From Plantago major (taxonomy: Eukaryota > Streptophyta > Magnoliopsida > Lamiales > Plantaginaceae), in NCBI GenBank assembly GCA_026545765.1, contig CM048844.1, forward strand, positions 68,652,035 to 68,716,034: 64,000 bases of DNA, in the 5' to 3' direction. Below the pieces are notes generated by a model. That model made no database searches and was not told the origin of the DNA. It worked only from the letters and a program-made list of their open reading frames with translations. Of the stretch, positions 33,836-45,228 are shown in pieces. The translations under genes and the position numbers were made by a program. Numbering within the stretch: position 1 is the first letter of the stretch; each line of letters opens with the position of its first letter.

Positions 33836-34365
33836 TAAGCTCTGGATGGACTATGGACTATTGATTGACTTTGACTAGGACTATTGACTTGACCGGTTTT
33901 ATACCACATAACTTTGTTTCATGAAATAATTAATGTGATTTATAATAGAAATAATTACAAATTAATGTAACTTTCAAAAACTTCTTACACTATAATATAC
34001 ATAAAAAACTTTCTATGAATTAGTTATTTTGTTATTTTTAGTAAATTTGAAATTAAATATTACTACTATTGATAAAATCACTCCCTTATCTATATATATC
34101 ACCAATCAAGTCATCTATCTTGAAAACTAATATATTTCCAAATAAAAGAGCATCTTGTGACATACACTAATTCGAAACACACCATTATCATCAACACATT
34201 CACAGACGTCAGACTGGCATCTACGCATTGATACAAGTATCATCATAACAATAATCACCTTCTTGCTTCCTACATCCTCCATTCTCAGGTATTTTTTTCT
34301 ATTCATGTTTTCTTATTGACATCGTACCTTCTTAATTCTATTGACATGTATTCAATTAGTGGGTT
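33836..34365. other. AT-rich intergenic sequence
   Basis: No gene seen. Short tandem words GACTATGGACTATTGATTG lie near 33847-33880. Confidence 0.4.
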
Positions 34366-34369
34366 GTAA

Positions 34370-34720
34370 CCTTATAATGCAAGCATCATAAAATACAAGA
34401 ATCCAAAATGAAATAAGCATCATATAAGTTACATAAGCACCATTGTTCAACTAATACGTCATATCACTTACACAAGAACCATTGTACATTAAGGCATCAT
34501 ATTAGTTACATCAAGCATCATAAAAAAAAAAAAAAAGCGAAATCAGTACATTCCCATGAAGCTATCATATAAGTCACACAAGCACCATTGTTCAACAAAT
34601 GAATCATATTAATTACACAAGCACCAATGAATAGTAAGGCATCCTATTAGTTACATTAAACATCGTTGGTCACTAAACAAGCACCATCACAAAAAAAGAT
34701 AACATGCATTAAAAAGGTGA
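34370..34720. repeat. Degenerate tandem repeats with AAGCATCAT and AGCACCATTG words
   Basis: Loose units of about 40-90 bp (AAGCATCATATAAGTTACAT, CACAAGCACCATTGTTCAAC). The inverse words GATGCTT and ATGGTGCTT recur at 59730-59905, so both may come from one repeat family. Confidence 0.55.
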
Positions 34721-35084
34721 AAGTGGTACTTTCTCAAGTTTCTTTCCTTTCGCTGAATTACTTCTTGGTTTTGGTGTAGCCATTGAAAATAGGAAACAAC
34801 TACATCCTGGAGAAAAAAAATTATAAGATGCTTGGATACATATTAAGCATCATGATAGTATTATACAAAGGGCCAGTCCACAATTTATCCACAAGTTGAA
34901 ATTAGGACCCCTATAACCCTATAAAGACTAATTTGAATCTGACTAGAGATGGAAGATGGCCCATTGTCGAAAATTGGAATACAAAATTTGATTGAGGTGA
35001 TGCTTGTAGAGGATTGTAAGAACCTGGATGGTTAAAGATGATTGAACGATCGTTGATTGTTAATGCTTGGTTGGATTAAGGAAA

Positions 35085-35966
35085 GGGAAAATTACACCAA
35101 GTCCCCCCAATAAACACCCTATTAACAAGAAAGTCCCTCTGTTTTCAACAATAATATTTTGGTCCATTTTATACTTTGAAAGTGTGCTTTCCAAACATGG
35201 ACTTATTTTAACCGTCACATTTTTTAGTTTCCGTCTCTTCCCTTTCACGAGCATCCAATATGCAATATTAATAAATATAAAAATATTTTCAAATCATTTA
35301 ACGTTAAAATTAAAATAAATTAAATGAAAATCTAATTTTTAAAACTAGTTCTAAAAATATGAACTTATTTACGAAAATGAAATAAAATGATATTTCAAAT
35401 ATAATCTTGCTAAAAATAACAAAAATATTAAAATATACTAGTACTTACTTAGTCTTGAAACATAGTTGCCGTTTAACCCTTTTTATGTCTCAAGTAAACG
35501 TTTCCGGTTCCATTTTTACAAATATATATTCACCATAATATAAAAAAATCATACCTAATCATAGTATCCATAGAAGCTATTTCCATGGAGCATGAAAATA
35601 TTAATGCGTTCTATTTTTTCATTATGTTTTGTAAACTTTTGTCACAATAAACTTTTATATTTAAAATATTTATTAAATTTTTTAAGAGGGTTGTTTGCAA
35701 TTTTTGTTGGTATTGTTTGAAAATAGAAAAAAAATTATAGGGAGTAAATACAAATTGTTTGAATCAATTTTGTAATAAAATAAAAATTTATAACAAAATT
35801 GTAAATTGTTTAGAAGTTTAAATTAAGGATGTGTTTGGCAGCAATTTAAATTTTGGGCTGTATTGTAATTGATTTATTAATTTTGTCCTATGGTGTTATT
35901 GTTAGAATCAAATGAATCAAAGTGTTATTATGAAATTTATCAGGAGGGGCCTACTGTAATTCACCC
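35085..35966. mobile_element. Non-autonomous MULE, 882 bp, TSD TTAAGGAAA/TTAACGAAA
   Basis: Ends GGGAAAATTACACCAAGTCC and GGCCTACTGTAATTCACCC are inverted. Flanking nonamers at 35076-35084 and 35967-35975 match at 8 of 9. The terminal GGGAAAATTACA is shared with the coding MULE at 37092. No ORF of note; small ORFs on both strands at 35060-35318 overlap the terminal repeat. Confidence 0.7.
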
Positions 35967-35975
35967 TTAACGAAA

Positions 35976-36700
35976 TTCACAAAATCGGTGGTGCTTGGCG
36001 GCGATCAGTGATGCTTGTCACGTAGCTCAATATCCCCGGAGGAATGAAAGAGCGTTGATGATTCTGTGGACGATGATTGAGTTGATACTTGGCTTAATGA
36101 TTTAGCTGATGCTTGGCTAAATCAGATTAAACGAAAATTTAATAGTTTTTATAGATTATATTAGGATTATATTATTATTCTAATATGTACATATACTATA
36201 TTTATTTGAGGTCATCTTTGAAATTAGATAGGTAGATACTAAATTGTAGTAAATATTTTATGTAGCACTAATAATTAGGAAAGATTTGGGGATGACACCA
36301 ATTTGTAATTATCACATTTATAATAAACACATTTGGTGAATATAAATAGAGTGACTCATTGAAAAAACTTCTCTGCGTCAATTGATTTTAAACCATTAGA
36401 CGGTTCATATCAAATCGTCAAAGTTGGCATGACGATCGCCCTATCGCTCTAATCATTGCTCTTTCGTCATATACATATTTCAATAAAAAAAATATATAGT
36501 AACCAAAAAACCCAAATTTACTCTATAAAATTAAAAAGAATATATTTTTAGAATTGCCTATTTTTTTACTTTCAATATTTATCACACTGTCTGTTGTCAG
36601 ACAGGGCGGAAGCCTACGTGACAAACCCACATAACTTTCTACAATAAACTCTTTGATAAAATCTTTCATCGTTTTACTCTGATACAAACCCAATCCAATA
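35976..36700. other. Intergenic, with a repeat shared with the right flank of the MULE
   Basis: TCATATCAAATCG then ATCGCCCTATC at 36406-36450 recurs, diverged, at 50640-50685, followed in both places by AT-rich sequence and ACAGGGCG. This suggests an older repeat on both sides of the MULE. Confidence 0.45.
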
Positions 36701-36706
36701 AAACTA

Positions 36707-36915
36707 GGGCAAATTACATTTACTCTCCTTGGAATTAAGCTTAATTATAAAATTGACACTATGTTTCGCAATAACATATAGGTCCCTGAACAATTACATA
36801 TTGGTCCAAAAAGTACACTTTCTATCATTGTTCAGGGACCAATATATTTTTGGAAAAATTTAGGGATTATTTTGAGAAGAAGGTCAATAGTAGGGAGAGA
36901 AAATGTAATTTTCCC
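36707..36915. mobile_element. Short MULE-type MITE with GGGCAAATTACA ends
   Basis: Ends GGGCAAATTACATTTACTCT and AGAGAAAATGTAATTTTCCC are inverted, 209 bp. The interior also has AGGTCCCTGAACAAT and its inverse. No matching nonamer flanks were found. Confidence 0.65.
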
Positions 36916-37091
36916 ACGATGATCAAATTAATGACTAATAAAACCCCATAGGTCATACCTACGTAGTACCAAATAATTTTTCAGCTCAATGTATAAATTG
37001 ATGGTCGAAAAACATTTTTGGGATTTTATGTTGAAACTTGATGGAGAAATGATTCCTTTTTCAAAATATTTTTTGGTACATATAAGAATTA

Positions 37092-37215
37092 GGGAAAATT
37101 ACATATACCCCCCTCTTAGATGCCCTTCTCACATCTGACTACCACTCAGATCAACAATTACATCCAGGTCCATTAACTGCATTTTACGTTGACAAATTTT
37201 AATTCGCCTTGACTT
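37092..37215. repeat. Left terminal inverted repeat of the MULE
   Basis: Over 100 bp. The matching right repeat is split in two: 50519-50565 and about 42480-42605, with the LTR element between. Confidence 0.85.
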
Positions 37216-37666
37216 ATTCACAAACCAAACGTGGCCTCAGTTACTTTGTTTCACTTTTACTAGGGTTAATTACATTTCCAAAAAATCCCACTCCACTCGC
37301 CAAAACATTCCGTCTTCTTCCCCCAAACACCCAGTCCGCCATTAACGTTCGATCCACCACTGACGAAGTAAAATTCGCACCATAATCGGCCAATATTTGA
37401 CGTTCGACGCTGCAATTCTTCGTTGTTGAATGCTTACGTGAAGAACCGAACACAACAGTAAGGTATTAGTACTATTTGAATTTCAATTTTTTTGGTTTTT
37501 TTTTTTTGAAATTGACATGTTCGTCATGTTGTTAATTGGATGTCGTAAATTTGTGTCCGATTGTATTGGAAATCGGCTTAGTATAAAGCTAGGGTTTTTA
37601 TACTTGTAGCAGCTTCTACTAATCGAAGCTTGTGTTTTGTGGTTTATTTGGCTTGTTTCAGTGACA

Positions 37667-40600
37667 ATGGGGCCGTTGTTCAACATTCGGATTCACGACT
37701 GTAAGGATCAATACATGATTGCCAATATCGATTCTTCAAGGTACACATACACAAAACTGTTGAAGGATGTTGATGATTCTGTGTTATCTGATGTGCAAAC
37801 TCAGGGTTCTCTGTTTTTTTAGTATGATGGCCGATATTGAGAATTCATTTGATCAAATTGAGGTTGTAAGTGATCATGCTGTTAAGCTAATGTTTGAACT
37901 TAACATGAAAAACAAAGAAGTTGAGTTACATTTAGAAACTGTAGATGTTGAGCCTCTAGCTATAGATAGGTCTCCAGTTAAAAATAAGAGATGGGGTAAG
38001 AATGCATATGAATTTGTTGATGTTGGTATAGATGTTGAATATGTACCCCCTCCCACCAAACCTCAACCTCAGAATCAATATGCAACTAGTACTTGAAGAA
38101 GATTGTTTAGGACTTGTAAGCCTAAAACTCAACCTCAGTACCCCCTGAAATCATTGACTTGACTGATCATCCAATGTTTGAAGATGAACCACCACATGCC
38201 ACTCAAGAAACTCAGAACACTCAACAACCTAAGTCTCCACCTGTACCAACTGAACCAACTCCCCAAACTCCTACTACACATTTCCATGAACCAACTCTAC
38301 AAACTCCTTACATTCCTAAAGTGGTTGAATCTACTCCTTTGAAGTATGTTGGGAGTGAATTTGTTGTTAATGTTGATGATTTTGAGGAAATGTTGAAGAA
38401 TATTCTGACAAAAAACCAAGATGCAGTGGAAACTGGTGCAGGGAGTAGGGTGGATAATTGTGAACAGAATAGGGTAGAAACTGGTGAAGGGAGTAGGGAT
38501 AATCATGTGGATGAGGGCTTAGTTGAGGACTGGGGTGATGATGATAATGCAGAAATAGAGGAGCCATCTAGAGCTGACAAGGGGAAAGGTAAGATGCATG
38601 AAAGTAATTGTGAAGCTACTGATAGTGATGATGGAGATTTCAATGAGGCAAGAGAAAATGGAAGTGAATCTGAGAGTGAGAGTTATGTTGATGAGAATGA
38701 GCATGGAGTAGGAGGAAATGAGAGTGGCAGTGGAACTAAGAATGCAACTAATGGGGATGAGAGTGATGGTGATAGGGAATTATATGGTTGGGAAGATGAT
38801 GCACCTAATACTCATTATCTGCATGAGAGTGAGGATGAGCAAATTGGCTTCACCAGGTGTGTGCATTCTGAATCAGATGGATATGGGGATGAGCTAGATG
38901 CTAATGCAACTGAGAATGCTGGTGAGAATCAAACTGCAACTGAGAATGCTGGTGAGAATCATGAAACTGAGAATGCACATGAGATTAATGATGATGATGA
39001 TGCTGAGTTTCATTATGTAAGTGATGAACAAAATGAATTGAGTGATGCAGAATGGATTGGAGATGAGTTCCAAGATCACATTGAAGACTGGGACAAACAG
39101 TTTAAAGAAGGAGATGTCTTTTGTAATATAAAAGACTTGAGAATGAGGGTGAAAGAGTATGTGTTGAAAGTTGGGTTCATGTTAGTTAGGAAGAAGAATG
39201 ATACATCCAGATTCACAGTACACTGTGGAGGCAAAGGTTGCCCATGAAGGCTGCATGCTTGTAAGTTACACTATACTTGATTGACTACTTAATCAACATT
39301 CCTTTGATTGACTCCTTAATTTACACTCTAACTTGTATGTCTGTAACTGCATGTGTTTTGGATGATGAAACATCATTCAGATTAGGACTTATAATGGTGA
39401 ACATAAGTGTGTAAGGATGGTGGATCAGAGACAGGCAAACTCTAATTGGCTGGCTACCGAGTTGATTGAACCTTTGAAGGAGAATCCTGGAATTAGTGCC
39501 AAGAAACTGATGCCATGGGTGAATAGTAAGCATGGGCTTGTTGTGCCTTATATGAGGGTTTACAGGGCAAAGATTAAAGCTGAAGAGATAATGGGAGGCA
39601 ACCCTGAGGAGGCATTCAAGATGGAAACTAAGTACAGAGAGATGGTACTGAGAACAGATGTAGGTTCTCTGGTTGAGATATTTGTGACACCTGCCATTGA
39701 TAGGCCACCACAATTCCGAAGGATGTTTTGTGGATTGGAGGGATTGAAAAGAGGCTTTCTTAATGGCTGCCAACCATTCCTTTTATTTGATGGATGTCAC
39801 CTAAGGGGTAGATTTAGAGGTCATCTGTTGAGTGCTGTTGGAACCGATGCAGATTGTGGCATATTTCCAGTGGCTTGGGCAATAGTAGAGTCTGAGTGTA
39901 AAGACTCATAGGGTTTCTTCCTTCAGTGCCTTGAGAACTTTGTTGGTCCATGGAATGTGGACAGACATTGGCACTTCATGGCAGATAGATAGAAGGTAGA
40001 CTTGTAAACTTTCACTTCCATTTATAAATTGTCACTAACAAATTTGTATTTGAACTTGCAGGGATTGGTGCCAGACATTGAAGAGTTAGCACCAACTGTT
40101 GTCAATAGAAAATGTGCTAAGCACATCTATGACAATTTCAAGCCCAAATGGAGAAGTGTAGACCTCAGAAAGTATTTTTGGCAAGCAGTAACTTCCTATA
40201 CCTTATATGGTTTTAACAAGGCCATGGTGAAGATTAAGAATGCAGGTGTGCCAGCATATAACTACTTCATGAACATTCCTCTAGGCTTTTGGGCAAGACA
40301 TGCCTTTGACCCAACTCCCAAGATAGATCACTGTACCAACAATGTAAGTGAAAGCTTCAATTCTTGGGTGGAGCCTGTGAGAGGATATTCTATCCTTAAC
40401 ATTATGGAGGTAAGTGGTATATGCAATACTTGATGGTTTGTTACACTTGCTTCTACTTGTATGGTTTGTGTACTTGCTTGTAAACTGTGTATTGTTGGTT
40501 ATGGTATAGGGCTTGAGAACCCAAGTGATGCAAAGAGTAACTGTGAGGAGGAAGAAGGGGGTTGCATGTACATCAGTTGTAATGCCAAGGGTGTTAAAGA

Positions 40601-41534
40601 AATTAAATGACACCCATGATCAGTCAAGAAAGTACAGACTGATTTCAGAAGCTGGGCATATATATGAGGTTGAGGATTACAAATACACATTTGTGGTAAA
40701 CCTTCAGAGTAGGACTTGTGATTGTAAGAGGTGGGACATGAGTGGGATCCCATGTAGGCATGCCTGGGTAGCTATCAATCACAATAGAGAGGATGGGGAG
40801 AATTACTTGAGTGCTAACCATACCAAGGCAGCATATATTAGAGCATATGATATGATGATTCTACCTGTGCCTCAAGTCCCCTTCGCCCTTGATTTGACTC
40901 GGGAAGTGTGCTCACCACGATGTATTGAGAGCTCTGGCAGCCTACATTGTAGGATTAGACATCCAAGTGAAGGTGGTCAGGGTGGTTCAAGGAAGCCTAA
41001 GGTGCCATTGAACAAAACAAGGAGACCACCTAAGTGTAGTTTATGTGGTGTTAGAGGGCATAATTGTAGGAAGTGCCCTACCTTGGTGAGCTAACTAATT
41101 CTCAGTTTTCTTTGTTTTGTTTGTGATTTATGAGTTCATATTATAACTCTACTGTATCTTGCAGCAAAAAAATGATGATGAAGATGTACTCAACCAAGGC
41201 CAACCAACTGACAGTGAGCAACAAAATGGAGCTTCTGATGTAAGACTTTGTCTAATTTTATATATGTTTCTCTAGTAAGTTTGTGTACTATGATGAAGTC
41301 ATGTTAGTTTGATTGTGATGAGGATGGGTAAATGTTGTTTGCTTGTATAGGATGCAAACCAAGAAAGGCCAAATGTTGGTAATAAAAGACCTAGAACTGG
41401 AGCTGTTGGTGATGAAGGGCCTAGTGAAACTGCTAGTGGCAGAGGAAGGGGAAGGGACAGAGGAGAAGCTAGTAGAAGAGGAGGATCAACAAGGGGCAGG
41501 GGGCTTGGTGCTTGGTTTGGTACCACACCTTAGT
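37667..41534 (+). pseudogene. MURA transposase of the MULE, inactivated
   Basis: ATG 37667 opens MGPLFNIRIHDCKDQY, an N-terminus of MURA type. A long acidic linker (38160-39060) follows, then the MuDR DNA-binding domain ending FTVHCGGKGCP. The MULE transposase domain has LLFDGCHLRGRF (39780s), FPVAWAIVESE and HFMADR. SWIM zinc finger CDCKRWDMSGIPCRHA and CCHC knuckle CSLCGVRGHNCRKC lie in 40690-41080. The RGG-rich tail ends GLGAWFGTTP before TAG near 41534. Introns are recognisable at about 39993-40061, 40411-40509, 41085-41164 and 41241-41350. Damage: an extra T near 37820, TGA 38094, a one-base loss near 38145, TGA 39245 (for Trp), TAG 39909 (for Trp) and TAG 39990 (for Gln). It can no longer make transposase. 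Confidence 0.9.
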
Positions 41535-41773
41535 CACTTGTAGTTATTTGCATCTATTTAGTTTGTGTTTATGCAGTTTTTGTTTTGTTTAATGGATTTG
41601 GAGTCATTGATACATCTTAGTTGGTGTTTTTGGGTTTGTTTTGATTGATGACTTTGCTTTGGAGTACTTGATAGTTGAAATAGTTTGGTTAGATCTCCGT
41701 TGACCAATTTGTATTGAAACTTTCATTGGAAAATTAAGTTCAATACAAAGTACTTCCTAATCTACTTGTTCTT

Positions 41774-42235
41774 CTAGTTGAATGCTTTACAAGTTTGCAC
41801 AAACAAGTACACTGCAAACAACAACAGGTTTAGGCAAATGAGTTGCCTAATTATACTATACTTGTCTTCATTTGGGTGCACTCTCCTCTTCTGTCTTCTT
41901 TGCACCATTGTATCCTCAGGTTCCTCCGTAGGTAGCTCTCTTGTAGCTTGTTGTCTTTGAACTCTCGTGTCTTGTTGTCTTCTTGTAGCTATGTGTCGTG
42001 GTGGTACAAATTCACATGACAGTTCGGCATGGATGAAATCTCCTAGAACTTGTGTTTGCACATTTCCTTCCTCATGACACCATTCCGACCACCCATGCTT
42101 TGGACAACCCCAATAAAATCTTCCCTCATGCGGTTGAGACTTTTTAACGGATAGAACCGTTCGCTTACTACAATTTGAATTGTTACAAATAGGACGAATA
42201 ACAACACTTGAAGAATCACCACTCGATGAATGCAT
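41774..42235 (-). CDS. GRF-type zinc-finger protein with C-terminal membrane segment, MULE cargo
   Basis: An intact 153-aa ORF. Residues 1-12 are Ser-rich. The zinc finger (about 14-55) reads ICNNSNCSKRTVL, then EGRFYWGCPKHGWSEWC, the GRF pattern of Cys residues around a G-R-F-Y core. A charged, Arg/Gln-rich middle has near-tandem QRQQATRE and VQRRQKRR words. The C-terminus (about 130-148, LICLNLLLFAVYLFV) is hydrophobic and looks like a single membrane span. GRF fingers bind nucleic acid in other proteins. The gene faces MURA and lies between it and the right terminal repeat, the arrangement of mudrA and mudrB in maize MuDR, although it is not a mudrB homologue as far as I can see. It is the only undamaged ORF of the element. 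Function in transposition is inference. Confidence 0.75.
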   Translation of the reverse strand: MHSSSGDSSSVVIRPICNNSNCSKRTVLSVKKSQPHEGRFYWGCPKHGWSEWCHEEGNVQTQVLGDFIHAELSCEFVPPRHIATRRQQDTRVQRQQATRELPTEEPEDTMVQRRQKRRVHPNEDKYSIIRQLICLNLLLFAVYLFVQTCKAFN

Positions 42236-42610
42236 AACTTAACTAGACAATTGTAATTTGGAGTGTAAAAATTTTAAATAAGGAGCCAAAATTGACTGTT
42301 TTCAGTGTTTAAATAGGAAAAATTCACTCTCAAAATAGTTCCAACGGCTAGTTTTTTTAAAATAACGGTAACTAAATAATTACGACTAAGTACCGGATAA
42401 AACAAGTTCAATTACATGTAGGTCCTCATGTGATTCGCACGTGACAGTAGAAAGTTAAGGATGTTTGGCAAATTCCAAAAGCTGAAATTCAAACATGGGC
42501 AAAATTGACTTTTCCGGGTTTAAATTCGCCGAAAGTCAAATTCGTGGACTTGGATGTAATTGATTTATATCGAACAAGACTTGCATGCAATTGTTGATCT
42601 AAGTGGTAGC

Positions 42611-43575
42611 TGTAGACGCTAAGAAATCTACAATTGAAATTAGGGTTAGAATTGGGGGCACCAGCAACCTGCAAGGCAACAAGAAAGCACGCTGGAACGT
42701 GAGATCCAAATGGGACACCGGTGTGGTGCCGACCGAATGGACTCCGACGGTCAAGCTAGTGAGTCTGGAAGATATGGAATAAGCAATACCTAAGAGAGAG
42801 AGAAAACTTATCCTTTTTGGGATGATATAGCTCTTATGTCGGCTGGGATGAGTCGGATAGATGATCGGGTCGGCTAGGAGAGCGGTTGAGTGGACTAAGT
42901 ATGGAGTCGGATGGAGGTTGAGATGCCGCACTGATGGAGATGAGGGTTTCTACTAGGAGATGGGTATTAAGGTTAAGATGATGTTTAGAGCTCAAGTATG
43001 GATGGAGAAGTAGATGATTGATTAGACGACTGAGATAATTCTTACTAGTTAGGGTTTATCCAGTGTCGTAGTTGATTGATTTCCGATCCTGCATGGAGTT
43101 TTCCTTCTCCTCCTTTTATAGAGATAGTTGAAGTGTATTCTCACCCATAATCCCTTATTTGTCGGGATTTAGTTGAAGAAGTAAGCCGTTGATGGAGGAT
43201 GGATTTTCCCTCATCCCTTAATCTCAGTAACCGACTCCTAGTTTTGTTGGAAATGCTAGATGTAGTTGGAGAATGGTTCCTGTTGGATAACGGATCCTCC
43301 TACATCTCTGAATTCCAGTGACTTGGCCCACTCTTTTTACAATTGGACTTGGGCCGACTATTGGGCGGCTAGTTTCTCAAGGAGCATTGGATTGGTCCGG
43401 CTCATGAATTGCATTGAGACAACCCATCACGTAGATATGGTCTAGTTGGTTAGGCCCAAGTTGACTTAGCGAATTATAGGTCCTTTCGAGTAAGAACGTA
43501 TTAATTGGGCTTGAGCACCTATCAAATAATTGGGCCTTGTTTGGACGTGTCCAAGCGGGCGATTGAGCCATTACA
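42611..43575 (-). repeat. 3' LTR (sense on minus)
   Basis: TGTAGACGC at the left edge and GCCATTACA at the right. Nearly identical to 49540-50513 apart from small indels, including loss of a GGGCCCGGAGCG-containing segment and a rearranged GACTCGG region. A TATA-like CTATAAAAGGAG lies on minus near 43118. Confidence 0.95.
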
Positions 43576-43591
43576 TATTTTCCCCACTCTC
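43576..43591 (-). promoter_or_regulatory. Polypurine tract of the LTR element
   Basis: On minus the bases just before the 3' LTR read GAGAGTGGGGAAAATA, a purine-rich plus-strand primer as expected at this place. Confidence 0.65.
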
Positions 43592-43789
43592 CGAGTCGAG
43601 TTTCTCGAGTTGGAGAGTAGACATGCTCACTAGACGTGCTTTGGATACATACATCATCATGTATAGTGTGTATATGCATTTTAGCTCTTTTTGTGAGAGC
43701 CACGGAAGAATGAATAAAATCTAAACCGCGATCATTTTGAAATCCGTCCCGTTAATGTTTGTGATTTTCATCTAGTCTCATATTAGGCC

Positions 43790-45010
43790 CAATTCCTCCA
43801 TTTGTCGGCCAAAACCTCAAAGTGGAAAGGAGTATTGTTTAGTTTTGACCTACTTTGTCTCATCTCCCTCTCTCATCGTTCTTACAGCCCCCTCCTCTCT
43901 TCTTCCATTTCGAAAATTGCAGCCTCTTCCTCCTTTTTTTTTTTTCTAGCAAGTGGCAACTCCAAATTTTCATTTATCTTTCACCTCGCCAAAATCCCAC
44001 AACTTATCGTCATGAAATAGAGGGAGGCGGTGAGAGGGTTGTGCGGTTGGAGAGATCCATTGCGTGTGGAGGTAGACCAGAAAAGGTGAACGAAATTAGG
44101 AGGCTGTGGGATAGATCTGGGATTTTGAAGGGTGACGCGCGCGTGGAGAGGGCAAGGAGAGAGGAGGGAGAATTCTGAGTTATTTTCTCCGGTGGCCAAG
44201 CCTAGCCGGAATTTGTGTTTTCCGGTGAGTTTTGGTTTTGCCCGTATTGGGATTCTTCGAGTTGTCGATCGTGTGCAAATTTCAAAGGTTGAGCTACTGC
44301 TGTAAGCCTATAACATTGAGACTTTCTTCTTTGAGTAGTTTGGTTTGAGGGAGCATTTATGGATTTGAAGTAGCGAACCCCAGGCGAGTTATTGATGCGC
44401 CTCCTTTGTCTTGTTTTCAAACTGTATTCTTGCTACTCTGAAATCTGAAATACTCAAGTATTTTTGAAGTGTATATTTGCTCATTTTATTGAGACAGATG
44501 CTAATGGCGTCGTATTGGGTATTTTTGCAGAACAAGCATAAGATAGCACGGGCACAATGTCGGGACAAGGTTTTCGGTGATTGTTTCTAGCTTTCTGGAT
44601 CGCTTTTTGTTTGAGTAAGTCTCTATGCATCGACCCTCCATTTTCGTTTCGATCACTCTGTTTTCTTCTTATTCTGTTGGAGTGAAGATCTCTATATGTG
44701 GTGCGGACTTGGAAAAATGTTTGAGGAACATCGACTTTGAAATCCGGATTTGATCTAAAATGGAGCAGCTTTTTGATATTTTATCATATTCCTCGAAAAT
44801 GTTCGAATCTTGTAATGTTCCTGAATTTTGTAAAGTGTTTGGATCTCTATTTGTAACTTGGTGTGATTTGTTTGAGCGTTTGCGATTTCCACTTGGATTT
44901 GTATACTATTCCAAGTTTTTCCAGTGTAATTCTATTTATCTTCATGCTCTTTAGATGATGAGATGTTCTTCTCGACTTTTTTAGTTGTCGATAGTATGAA
45001 TATAATTTTC
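43790..45010 (+). other. Gene-like segment inside the LTR element (possible host capture)
   Basis: On plus, a CT-rich leader (CCCCTCCTCTCTTCTTCC) is followed by a GC-richer exon-like part, a GGTGAG donor near 44224, and a TTTTTGCAG acceptor near 44531 leading into AACAAGCATAAGATAGCACG. This runs against the sense strand of the retroelement. No protein family was recognised; ORFs of 107 and 72 codons at 43802-44178 lack known motifs. Confidence 0.35.
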
Positions 45011-45228
45011 TTCGGTCGAGTTTTTGTTACAAACACTGTAATTAGGAACTGGAACGATCGGTATCGACGTAGATTTGGGACATGTAGTCATTTGACATAA
45101 ATAAGAGAAGAGGTTAGATATATTCGGGACATGTAGTCCGCATCTAATGTGAGTAAAAGCCCTTTGATAGATTCAGGATCTAATAATGTGAATTTGAGCT
45201 TTTTATGGGGGACTAGTCGTCATTTTCT

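Noticed and set aside
37083..37091. 37092-50565 taken as two separate MULE fragments
   Set aside because: The terminal repeats join cleanly across the LTR element once one GTAGC is removed, and the outer nonamers match, so it is one interrupted element.
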